Position numbers and translations under genes: made by a program. The notes under the pieces are model-generated. The model was given only the letters and a program-made list of their open reading frames with translations, had not been told where the DNA came from and made no database searches. Below are positions 13,324 through 23,644 of a stretch of DNA of 64,000 nt, in pieces. The DNA comes from Plasmopara viticola (Eukaryota; Oomycota; Peronosporomycetes; Peronosporales; Peronosporaceae), in NCBI GenBank assembly GCA_001695595.3, contig MBPM02000059.1:310001-374000 (forward strand), read 5' to 3'. How positions within the stretch are numbered: the first letter of the stretch is position 1; each line of letters starts with the position of its first letter.

Positions 13324-15023
13324 ATGAGCGACGTAGCACAGATCCTCGGGCTCGCGGGACCAAAGTCGGGTGCCAATGCTACCACAGCAAATGATTTAGA
13401 CCAGCTCAAACCATCAGGTGCATCTCCGTCAGTGCGTGGGAAACTGACAGGTAGCATCAGCAAACAAAAGAAGTTGACGGGCATGCAGCGCGAGGTGTTG
13501 GAATTGCTAGAGAGCAGCCATCGTGCTAGCCACGCGCTGTACCAGGGATTTGGCAAGGCCAGTCTCAAGCAAAAGTGGCAAGAGCGTAAAAAGTCGCCAG
13601 CTGTCAAGTGGATTCGTAAATCTTTTCGAAATCCGGCGCGCGTAGGCTTAGCAGGCGAGAGTGAGGAGGAAGGGTTGAAACTTTCACACTGGGGGAAAGC
13701 CCACGTGGAACAGCCCGATTATGTGTTTGCCAGATTCAATGTCAAGTGTGAGACGACTAGCTATACTGAGGAGGAATACAAGGCCGTGTTAGCACATCAC
13801 GAAGACGCAAACATGAAGTGGAGCAAGGAAGAGATGGATTTATTGATGAAATTGTGCCAACGTTTTGATTTACGGTGAGTCCTTGACTGGTGTTGTTCCG
13901 AGATTCTAGTGGAAAGATGGTGATTGAATTGGTGCTATCATTCACAGATGGGTCGTTGTTTTGGACAAGTACAACGCACACCCAATGACTAAAGGAGCTT
14001 TCCGATCGATTGAGGATATCAAGTACTGCTACTACGAGACGACACGACTGCTGGCTGCGTACAGGGACAAGAAAGATCTTCAGAAGAAAGAGTTGGTAGG
14101 TGTAGGAGACAGTACTGAATCTGGATCGATTAGCTCTTCAGCTGTCACGACGACCGTCGACTCGGAAGCTGGTGCGAGGGCTTTGATGTCCTCCTCTGCT
14201 GCATCGGAGCATTACCGATTCAATATTGACTATGAGAAACAGCGCAAGAAGCAACTTGACCTGATCTTCTCGCGAACGTTTGAAGAAGAGGACGAGATTC
14301 GTCGTTTAAATAATGAGCTTCGTGGTGTGGAGCAGCAGTTGAAGAAAGTGGCCGTTCGAGTCGATCCGAAGAAGAAGAAGGAGTTTGCGGATGTGCCGTA
14401 TGAGATCAAGCGTACACTTCCCACTGGTGTAATTTTACGAAGCTCGTTGCTGGCGCTTCCTCAGCAAAAGCATGCGATGAGTGCAAAGCTCGTGAAAAAG
14501 TTGCAGCTTCTTTTGGACGAGATGGGGGTGCCTGCGCGGCCGATGCCTACAAAACCAGTGTGTGATACATTTGACAAGTTGCGGCAGGATGCTGTGGGAC
14601 TGCTTTCGCTACGGAAACACTTGAAGAGTAAGCAAACTGAAGTTCGAGCTCTAAGTGAACGCTACCACGCGCTTACTGGCAAGAAGTACGAGCCGATCAC
14701 GACTCCCGTTATGATATCCGGTAGGGTCTTTGTCTGGGGATCATTTTTTATGGCTTTTACTTACTTTACGGCCTATAGAACGACCGGGTGATGGAGCTAT
14801 GATGGACAGTAGTAGCTCCACGTCAGTGACGACCTCCGCTCACGCAGGTGCGTCATTTTGCTCTCATCAATATGTGGCATCGTTTTAAACTCAGTCGATC
14901 TTTGGAAACATTTCAGGCAAGTCGTCCACTTCCTCGGAAAAAGCGATTCGTGCAGCTAAACGGCGCAGTGCAAGTAATCAACCCGGCCTTCCTGCAAAAC
15001 GAAACAAGAAGGTGTTGCTGTAA
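13324..15023 (+). CDS. DMAP1: DMAP1/SWC4-like chromatin subunit
   Basis: This is the homologue of DNA methyltransferase 1-associated protein 1 (yeast Swc4), a nuclear subunit shared by the NuA4/TIP60 acetyltransferase and SWR1/SRCAP remodelling complexes. I infer four exons: 13324-13874, 13948-14720, 14779-14847 and 14917-15023. All introns are GT-AG (73, 58 and 69 nt), and the joined frame is exactly 500 codons including the stop. The SANT/Myb-like domain lies around residues 150-215: WSKEEMDLL, then RFDLRWVVVLDKY spanning intron 1, then SIEDIKYCYYET, all family hallmarks. Downstream are a helical region with EEEDEIRRLN and the DMAP1 C-terminal module (about 280-460) containing GVILRSSLL. 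The tail is basic (KRNKKVLL). The start at MSDVAQILGL is chosen because the family begins with a similar 'DV..IL.L' segment; the open frame extends upstream without homology. Confidence 0.92.
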
Positions 15024-15333
15024 TCTTCAAGTAGGCGGGACTGCTGCATTGGTGGATCTCTATACTCTAACGCACCTGCTCATGTAACAATACTACTCTG
15101 TTTCATGTATCACTTTCGATCTCTACTATCTATTCTATATCACTGATATCAATCGATGGGGGAAGGGCTCTTTTAAGGTTTTCTCTTTTTTCTTTTTTTT
15201 TTCTTTGGGCCCATTTTCTCTTTTTTTCCCTCTTTTCTTGCCTATTCTTTTCGTAATTTTTCCATCGTCTCGTCATCATCGACTTTGAGCTTGACTCCCT
15301 TCGATGAGAAACTATCTCCTCAGCGAAGCCAGG
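15024..15333. other. convergent 3' intergenic region with pyrimidine tract
   Basis: This region lies between the stops of DMAP1 (+) and the PABPN1-like gene (-). From about 15169 to 15262 the plus strand is almost pure pyrimidine (long T runs broken by C). It presumably holds both 3' UTRs and polyadenylation signals. No further gene is seen. Confidence 0.6.
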
Positions 15334-16017
15334 CTAATAGTATGGGTGGAACCCGCGGCCTCGACCACCGCGAAAGCCTCCACGAGGCGGGCCACGTCCT
15401 CGACCTCGTCCTCGACCGCGACCGCGCCCTCCTCTTCCTCCACGTGACATGTTGAATCCGCGCACATTCAATCGCTTCGGAGTGACTTTAAGTTGCCGCC
15501 CACGGAACATCGTGTCATTGAGTAGAAGCGCACTCTCGACAGCATTATGGGAAGCAAACTCAATGTATGCGTAACCCTTCGGCTGCCCCGTAAACTTATC
15601 GCATAGAATCGTCACGCGATTGATCGTGCCACACGACTGAAAGAGCGCTTGGAGCTCCTCGGGCGTGCTGCCGTAATCCACTTGGCCAATGTATACGGAC
15701 GTGTCGTCCAATTGGGACTGCGCATTGGCCGCAGCACTGGAAGCACCACCATTCATCTCGTTGAGACTCGAAGCCGTGTTTTTACCCATTTGCGACTCGA
15801 CCTCCGACTGCATCTCGCTCAGCTTCGCGGCTTCCTCTTCCATCTCCTTCACGCGGCGTTTCATGTCCTCAATCTCAGCATCGACGGCCTCAGCAGAATC
15901 CTCAGCCACCAGCGTGGTCGCTACGTCGGTCTTAGTGTCGCCTGCCAGACTCGCGGCCTCCGCTTCGAGCTTGTTCATGTCCACCGCTTCGTCCGCCATC
16001 GTCGCTTGTCTGGCCAA
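15334..16017 (-). CDS. PABPN1: PABPN1-type nuclear poly(A)-binding protein
   Basis: This intronless gene of 227 residues has the full layout of nuclear poly(A)-binding protein 2. An acidic, coiled-coil N-terminus (about 8-80, with [15 protein letters not shown]) is followed by one RRM (about 106-183) and an arginine-glycine-rich C-terminus (about 192-224). The RRM shows RNP2 as VYIGQV (108-113) and RNP1 as KGYAYIEF (147-154). The family binds growing poly(A) tails in the nucleus, stimulates poly(A) polymerase and sets tail length. The coiled coil in animal homologues contacts the polymerase, and the RG tail is a usual site of arginine methylation. A second in-frame ATG ([10 protein letters not shown]) six codons later could be the real start. 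The gene diverges from ZC3HC1 across 90 bp. Confidence 0.93.
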   Translation of the reverse strand: MARQATMADEAVDMNKLEAEAASLAGDTKTDVATTLVAEDSAEAVDAEIEDMKRRVKEMEEEAAKLSEMQSEVESQMGKNTASSLNEMNGGASSAAANAQSQLDDTSVYIGQVDYGSTPEELQALFQSCGTINRVTILCDKFTGQPKGYAYIEFASHNAVESALLLNDTMFRGRQLKVTPKRLNVRGFNMSRGGRGGRGRGRGRGRGRGPPRGGFRGGRGRGFHPYY

Positions 16018-16107
16018 TGTTATGTAAAAAATACAACTAAATAAATTTATACTTTAAATTGAAATTTAGGAGAAGAGGTAATTTGTGTCAAGGTGGTGTA
16101 CTCACGG
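16018..16107. promoter_or_regulatory. short shared divergent promoter region
   Basis: Only 90 bp separate the start codons of the PABPN1-like gene (-) and the ZC3HC1-like gene (+). The left part is AT-rich (TTATGTAAAAAATACAACTAAATAAATTTA region). Both core promoters and both 5' UTRs must fit here or overlap the neighbouring coding sequence. I see no clear consensus box. Confidence 0.5.
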
Positions 16108-17477
16108 ATGTCGCAGGAACTCGAGGCCTTGTTAGCATCCTGGGACGTCGCGACGGCGTCCGTGGACGCTCGTGAGAGAGAAGATCCCCTGTTGTTTGCG
16201 TCTCCATTGGAGATTTGTGCTTCCCATCGAACCAAGCAGCTTCCGAAGAACAAAAGCAAGGCCTCTCTACCGTTGAGTCGTCCGTGGGACCACGCAGACT
16301 TTTTAGCTCGAGTCCGTAGCTTCTCTGTCGCTTCGTGGTTTGCAAAGCCAGACGTGATTAACGCATTTGAGTGTGCTCGCTATGGCTGGAGAAATGCAAG
16401 ACCTGACGAACTGCATTGCATTTGGTGAGGAAATTGGGATAGGAAAAGGAGAGGAAGCGAGGACAAACTTGTGCTAACTCTGACAATTGCAGCTGTAAAC
16501 AGACGTTGTGTTTTAAAATTGACGATCGATTAAGTGATGCCGGTGCGCTCAATGTGGCCAAGATCTTTGCTCAGCAGCTGATCACTGGCCACACGCATCT
16601 TTGTCCGTGGCGAGGGAATCCGTCCCCCAAAGCTTTTACGTTGGTAGGATTGTGGTACTGAATGTCGCTAGTATTCATGTAAATGAGATTGTATGTTTGT
16701 GTGTAGCTTCCTATTGCAACCAGACGTCAGGTTTACGACATGTTTGTGGGTCGACTAGAGAAATTGGTGGTGCAGATGCTCGAGAACGCTGAGCTTTTGA
16801 AGCTACTGAGAAACTTTAATCTTTCAAGCGCGGTAGCGGTCAAGATATTTAATGAACTGGCCGCTTGTCAAGACATCAAATGCACATTAACTACAGCGAC
16901 ATTTGCATCGAAGCTATCGGCGATACTATCTCAACAAAAAGATACATTTGTGGACCCTGAGGCGCTTGTTACTGCTGCTTTTCTTGTCGGATGTGGGTGG
17001 CAATTTGATGAGAATAGCAATCAATTTGACATGCTGTGGTGCAGCTCCTGTAATCGACATTGGCAAGCTATTCCGATGATCACTAGCAGCCAAAATACTC
17101 AAGAAACGACAGAGCCGCAACCAAAGCGCTTACGGACGGACTCTTTGCGGGCTGTTGATTTGCTTTCGCAGCATCGAACCTTTTGTCCCTGGATTGCTGA
17201 CCAAAAATCTGCTGGCGTCGACGATTACGGTGAAATTGACCCTAACTTGTGGAACTTTGTCACTTTACCAGGCTGGCGGCAATATGCTCAGGTACTGCAA
17301 TCTGGCTTTAACTATGGGGTAATCGTAGAGCTAATCTTTTCTCCGTAGTGCCTCGTCTTCTTGGATAAGCCAAAAAATGGCTTCGTTACAGCCGAAAGTT
17401 CGAGCAGTGCTTCTGAGATTAAGCCCTCCGATCCGGTGGAAGCATTGCAGTCTGTGCGGGCTGTTCTCAGTCTCTAA
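16108..17477 (+). CDS. ZC3HC1: C3HC zinc-finger protein, ZC3HC1/NIPA family
   Basis: I infer four exons: 16108-16424, 16493-16643, 16707-17291 and 17349-17477. The introns are GT-AG and the total is 394 codons including the stop. The N-terminal zf-C3HC domain (about residues 50-178) has SRPWDHADFLARVRSFS, the invariant ARYGW (about 91-95), a cysteine pair split by intron 1 (CICC), and H-x3-C as HTHLC. A second, Rsm1-like zinc module follows, with GCGW, WCSSC and HRTFC. This two-module arrangement defines NIPA/ZC3HC1 and yeast Pml39. Animal ZC3HC1 is a structural component of the nuclear-pore basket and was first described as an F-box-like partner of SCF. By homology I expect a nuclear-envelope role. 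The start was chosen as the first ATG in frame ahead of the conserved region. Confidence 0.85.
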
Positions 17478-20400
17478 TGCGACGTTAAGTGTTTGAATAG
17501 GCCATAGCCAATAGACGGCCAGCGAGCTACAATTTTCGTGTCACTCCAATTTACTTTATAAAAGCGATTGCCACGTTTAAAAAAAAGGAGATGTCACATT
17601 GTAAAAGACAAGTCAAAGTGAATTTGGCTAAAACCTCGCCTCTGCAGCATCTTGGCGCCTTCAGAGGCCATTTCGACTCAGTTTATACGCTAAGTGTGCT
17701 TGTAAAATAAAAGGTTTGGATAGTGTCGATTTACACGCGTTTATTCCCTTGTGGCTTTTTTAATAAAACACTTCACCTAATAGCTGATATGCAATAAAAC
17801 GGAATGATTCGCAAAATATGGTAGTAACATATGTGCTTCGTCCTACCAATAACTTCAGATTATAAAATTATAAGAACATTTCGTGCTTTTGTTCAACCTC
17901 GTTCACTGAGCAAGATGCTGAGTGACATTGTTATTCGTGGCAGCACTTGTAATTAAGTGTACGCAAAAGCGAGCAAATTTATTTACTGAACCCTTTCGAT
18001 AGCTTTGAAGTGGATTGTACGAATTCTTTCCAATCTAGTCGACGTGCAGTTCAGCTATATATTTAAAGCTCGTAAACCTTTCAGCGCCAAAACGTTGATC
18101 TTTTAAGCTACCAAGCAGCAAACAACGCACCGCGGTACTTAACGAGATTTAATGCTAGCTGGTAATTTCAAGGACGAGGACGGCAGACTACTGTTTTCTC
18201 GTTGAACATGCGCCTTCTTACTGAATATACATCCGTGAAAAGACTCCATTTAAGTGTTCGCTCTACGAACAACATGAAAACAACGTTTCTTCCGGAAAAA
18301 TTGAATCCCGCCAGCAATGATGTGTTCTTCTTCGCAAGCAAGAGAATTGTAAAGTCTAAAGTTTGCTCTCAAACTAAGAAAATTCGTGGCTTTTATAGCT
18401 TGAGAATCAGGACCGTGTTCATGTATGCTCAATGGGTAGATCCGCCTCGCACACGCAACTTCCGAGTGCAGGCGATAACAATACAAGTTGCGAGTAAGAC
18501 CATCCTTTGGCGGAAGATCAGCTTTACTTCTTCGAAATGCCCTAGTTAGGCATATTTTTAGCGCTAAAATTTCGCAGTAGTGGTGTCAATAAAACCGCCT
18601 CTAAAATCTTAAGGCCTTGGCGTTGCCAAGCAAGAAAGCGTTGGCTACTATGGCTGCAGCAAGTAAAGGCACATGATGTTTCTTGAATTAGGCCAGCCTT
18701 ATTCAAGGGCTTTTAAAAGTCAACATTTCCTAGAATCTAGCAAAACGTCAGAAGCAGGATGCTCTATTGGTAAGCCTTTACGGCGATTGTGTTATAATCC
18801 ACAGTATGGAATCCAGATTCTTACGTTTTCTTTGGGTGTCATTTCTAGATGTGAGCAAGCTCAAAATTTAGCTAACAAAAAATCGGACAGGCCTCATCAC
18901 GAATCTGCATGTCACACCGTACATGGGTAAGTGCTTGGTCAGGCGAATATACTTCCTTACGTCTTTCTGGATAAATGGAATTGGCCAATTTAGACTTCCC
19001 TTTTGAGTTTTTTTAGATTGAAGGACTTATTCACAGCCACCTGAGAATGTAACACTCTATGAAAAGTATCCAGTTTTTGAGATAATACGAGGTCACTGAG
19101 GCTATCTGCAATGTATGCTTCTTGCTGGAACAATTTACAACATCTTCATCCGCACCAAAGATAAACATATATATATCAGAAGGAAACATCACCTTTTCGG
19201 TAAATACTGCGGAAATAAAATTCCGTCGCGATCCGGCAAAATTGATACCTCTGGTAGTGTTTTTTTAAGTGAAACCCGCTTGTTGTGAAACGGCGACGAA
19301 ATTATATGTCAAATAATTTTATCAATAAATTTCTTTTATCAATAAGAAGGGCGGTTGTAATATTTAGGAATCAATTTTGTTTGGGGGTTTGTCCTTTTCT
19401 AGCTGTATTATATTTTCCAGTAAACGTCGAAACTTTGGTACCTACCTTTGTCGTGGTAGGTCTATTGTACCAGCTTGCGGAGCTATTATAGCCGTAATTG
19501 GTGGCGCTATGCTACTCGTGTGTTGAACTCACTCATTATTCTTATAAGCCCTATTTTTGGCACCTTTTTTCAACAGTACTGCCGAGGCAATTTTTGGCCA
19601 TCTGTCAAGGTGCATTTAAAAATATCGTCATGTCCAATTTCGGATAAATATTGTACCTCCCATATTTACTGCGTGTAATCGACGAGGTCTCATACCAAAA
19701 AGTGTTTGCGGAAGAGGAACGTTAATCGTTTCACTGATACGTCACAATCCACGAAACGATTGAGGACTCGTGCTTTTAGAGTTAGATCATGCTCAAGAAA
19801 TACGTCTTACGTGTATGCTCGTTCTAAATGTCACGGCTACGTCTATTCTTATCGTTAAGGCATGCAATTCAGTCAAATTCAAAATGACTCATTTTCTTTG
19901 CATCTAAGGCATCAGTCAGCCTATTCTAAATGATCGCAATTGTCTGCCGACACTTTAATTTCCCAGCGCGCCGAAGTCAACCAAGACTTAAAATTGGTTC
20001 TTGATAGTCGGTACACTTACACATAGAATTATCAATGTTCTTCCCATGTGAAAGATGTCAAGCTCTTAGAAGTAAAGATTCACAGGGCTGTATCGATAAT
20101 GCACCCATTCTAAGAAGTTGGTTTTCCCTTAATATTAGCCGTTGCTGCTGGTGACTACCCTTTTTCTAATTCATTGCAATAAGACTGTACAAGCGATCTT
20201 TCAAAGCCCTTAGGTAAGACAAAGATTGATTTTACGATCCATTTTAGAACAGGCACGGCCCGCTTGTCACAGCAATATAAAAGTAGACGTTGCCCTTATT
20301 GGTAGCATTTTAACCTTCGAAGACTAACCAATACTAGAGGCCCGTTGCGCCAAAACAGCGATATTCTGAAGGAGCAAGCCTTCTTGTAGCTGTACTCCTG

Positions 20401-21228
20401 GTTTGAGTAGTGTTAATGTATGCCCTTGGAAAATATGAATATAGAGCGGGCCTACCTTAGGCCTTTCAAGCTTGGAGAAAGGAGTCTAAACACATTCATA
20501 GAGCTCGCACTTGTCTTGCTTGCTGGCAAAGCAGCGTGACTGCACGCGTTGACAAAAGTAGTCGGAAGTAACGTTGCTCTCAATTGCTCCATCACGGATT
20601 TCCAGGGTACGAAACACTTGGCGATCTGAATTCACGCAGCTCTTAGCCCGCCCTTCATGTAAGAAATGATCGTCTCTGAACCTGATCGCTCTAGTGGTCT
20701 CCCCAGGATCCATTCTCTTTGCTTTGAATGCTTAAAGAAGTGAAGTCTTAACGAATTGGAATCCATAGTAGTCGCTATCACTGGGGCTATGGAAGCCTGT
20801 TATACCTGGTCTCTAGAGCACGAGTAGTTTGAGCGACATGACGCGTTTTATCTCCTTACCTGCAGGCGGGGCTTTAAGTTAAACCGCCTGGTCAAGCCCC
20901 GACAAATGAGTCCTTTTTTCGAGTAGCGCAAATTGCCAGTCCTACTGATGCAGTAAGTCGTACGAAATTACTCAGGTCGACAGTCTCCTCGCGTAGACGT
21001 GGATTGGACTAATGTACTTATCACCAAGCATTTTTGCATGGAGAAGGCGCCACTTGCGAAATGCGATCTTCCACCATTTCAAAATTGAAGGCTAATTTAT
21101 TTAATAAAGTATTAATTTGTCCAGCCAGATAATCGATAGTATGGCACATCTTTTGAGAAAACTTGTATTCTAGGAGTCACCATTATTTTATGGCTCCGGT
21201 TTAGCCGAAATCCAGCTTTTAAACATAT
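17478..21228. other. gene-poor AT-rich spacer
   Basis: Short open frames occur on both strands (longest about 115 codons, near 18.2-18.55 kb) but none has a domain, a signal peptide followed by an effector motif, or a credible exon chain. I see no tandem repeat. The right edge is the target site of the LINE insertion that follows. Confidence 0.5.
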
Positions 21229-21242
21229 AAACTCTAGATCTC
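21229..21242 (+). repeat. left target-site duplication of composite LINE
   Basis: AAACTCTAGATCTC occurs here and again, identically, at 26666-26679, immediately outside the LINE sequence on both sides. A 14-bp direct duplication is the expected footprint of target-primed reverse transcription. Confidence 0.85.
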
Positions 21243-21720
21243 GCTCAGATCCGGTTCCGACCGCGCTCAGAGCTCCCTCGACGACTGCACCTCGCACGCG
21301 ACGCCTACGTACGAGCGCTGATCGCTGCCTCAACTGAACACCCGATCCCAGTCACCGACCCGATTTAGCAACGGTGGAACGCAACTCTACAGACGACAAA
21401 AACGGCCGCCGAACTAGCTGTTGGCTTCTCCCCTCAACGCAGCACCCGCAGATACATCGACGCCACGCTCGCAGCACTGTCCGAACAGCAACGTCAACTC
21501 CGACTCCATGTCCAAAACGACCACGCTGCGAACATCGCAGAACTTCGCCGCGAACGTAACGCCGTACTCCGCCAAACCCATCAACGCTGCCGCGAACTCG
21601 CCTGCCAAGCTCTCGACGCCAAGATCAGCCGCATCGAAGAACTTCACGACTCCGTACGCATGTACTCAGCCGTACGCGAGCTCTTCCCGCGACCACCAGG
21701 ACAAGTCACCGTGCACGACA
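21243..21720 (+). pseudogene. LINE unit 1, left piece (endonuclease-RT linker)
   Basis: The sequence corresponds closely to 24411-24914 of unit 2, differing by scattered substitutions and a ~30-bp deletion between two CGCGACGCCT repeats. In unit 2 this interval encodes the helical linker between endonuclease and reverse transcriptase. It stops at CACCGTGCACGACA, exactly where the inverted piece resumes. Confidence 0.85.
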
Positions 21721-23480
21721 ATGTAATGTAATGTATTACGTTATCGCGTTGCCAAGTTGTGCACGTGCTAGGCTCAGTCTGGCTAGTCCACGGCATAGAG
21801 TGGTGTCCGCATACGTCGGGTCTCGTTCGGCGGGCAGTGCATCCAGCACCGAGGTCGTGAGGGTCTTCCATTTCTTTCGGTCTTGTGCAAGGGTACGAAG
21901 CACTTCGAGGTCTTGTGCTGTCCGGAGTCGAAAGCCGGAGCCACGGGAAACAAGGACGTGGTCGAGTGTTGAGTAAAGCGTGGTGCGGGGACGTCCGCGC
22001 CGGTGGAGAAGAAGTAGGCACGCATCTGGAGGTTAGCTGGAACGTCGGGATTGCGGCGAAGTACATGGCCAAACAGGCGCCAGCGAGCTTGTGTCAGTCG
22101 TAGTCTCAGAGGCCGCTCATCACAGAGGTCGTAGAGTCTTGCATTCGAAATGTGTCGAGGGTAGCGGTAGCCAAGAGCGTAGCGAAGCTGGCGGCGATGG
22201 AAACTCTCGAGGCCGTGGAGCTCTGACTTGGTAAGAGCCCAGGTGGCGCAGTTGTACAGCAGAATTGGTAGAACGTAGGTGTTGTACAGTCGAATGCGGG
22301 TCTTGGGTGAGATGAGCGTGGGGCGGAGCCAGACGGACCAGAGGCGGTGAAGCGTGAGGGTGGCCAGGGACTTGCGTCGGGATAGATCTTCAATTTCGCC
22401 GAGGAGTGTTCCGGGCTTATTAGTGTGGCGCCAGATTTCTTCTCGGGCTCGGGCGTGTCGAGTGGCGCCTGACGGGTTGCAGTGGCGGCGGATTTCGGTG
22501 ACTTCGGTCTTGGCTTCGTTCATGTGTAGACTCCAGCGACTGAGAATCGCTGGGGCCTGGTTCTGGATAAGCTGGACGACGGAAGGATCAGTGCAGATGA
22601 AGTCGGCGTCGTCGGCGCAGACGATCATCTGCTGCAGGAGGTTGTGTGGCACATCGAGTGCACCGGAGAGGTCGCGAAGAGCTGCTTCGAGGTAGATAGT
22701 AAACAGAATGGGTGAGAGTGAGTCGCCTTGGGGTGTGCCTACGTTACTTTCAGCAGATCGAGAGCTTGGTTGCTGGATCGGAGTGAAAGTGTCGTGTGGC
22801 TCAGGAGGAGTCGGATGAGTCGAACTTCGTCGTCTTGGAGGAATGTCTGGAGCACAGTGATGAGCTTGGATCTGTTGATGCTGTCGAATGCGCGGGATAA
22901 GTCGATACCTAACACATAAATTGTTTCATGGCGGTCGGTGGCTCGTGCGGTGAGCCATTTGTGGGCCCAGACGGCGTCTGCCGTGCTGCCATGAGCGCGG
23001 AAGCCGCTTTGGTGTGGCGAGAGAAAGTTGTCGACGTCGGATCGAATCCGGTTGAGGACGACAAGTGATACGGCTTTGCGGATGCTGTTGAGTAGGACGA
23101 TCGGTTGGAGACTGAAGCATTCACCTTGGGGTTTGTTCGGCTTTGGGAGACACAGAAGAGTGCCTTCGCCGAGCTCGAGTGGCTGTCCAAGTGCGAAACT
23201 GTCGTTGATCAGAGCCGCGAGGGGTTCGGCAATTTGGTCGGCTCCGTACTTGAGTAGTTTTGCTGGAATATCGTCGAGTCCTGATGCACGTTCGTTTCTG
23301 AGTCGGCGGAAAGCGCGGGCGAGCTCGTCCCCAGTGATTGGGGAGCTCAGAGGTCGCGCTTCGCTGCTTGGGATAATTGGAGCGTGGGTTGGATCCGTTA
23401 GTTGTCCTTTGAAGTAGCTGCGGATGAGGTTGTTCGCGGTTGGTCGGTGTAGGATGTATTTGCCTGTGCTGTCGTGCACG
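21721..23480 (-). pseudogene. LINE unit 1, inverted reverse-transcriptase piece
   Basis: Read on the minus strand this carries the reverse transcriptase and C-terminal region of the same LINE. Recognisable motifs are LGIDLSRAFDSINRS (RT block A), CADDADFI in place of the usual YADD-type catalytic motif, and RWRLFGHVLRR in the C-terminal region. A one-base deletion just before the GTPQGDSLSP block breaks the frame near 22745. Another shift occurs in the C-terminal part near 22010. The 3' end runs into ATGTAATGTAATG on the plus strand, which is the element's tandem-repeat tail read backwards. It is clearly inactive. Confidence 0.88.
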
Positions 23481-23644
23481 TTTTCGGAAAACGTTGGGGT
23501 GACGCCCTCCTTCCAAGCGCGGGGGCTTAATGCTCGCGCGCTTCGGGCAGGTGCTCTCGGGCATCTGCAGGTCTCTAACGAGTCTCACCCTCGACGCGAC
23601 GGTCTCCAGCATCAGGCCAAACCCCCTTCCACGCCCTTAATCGC

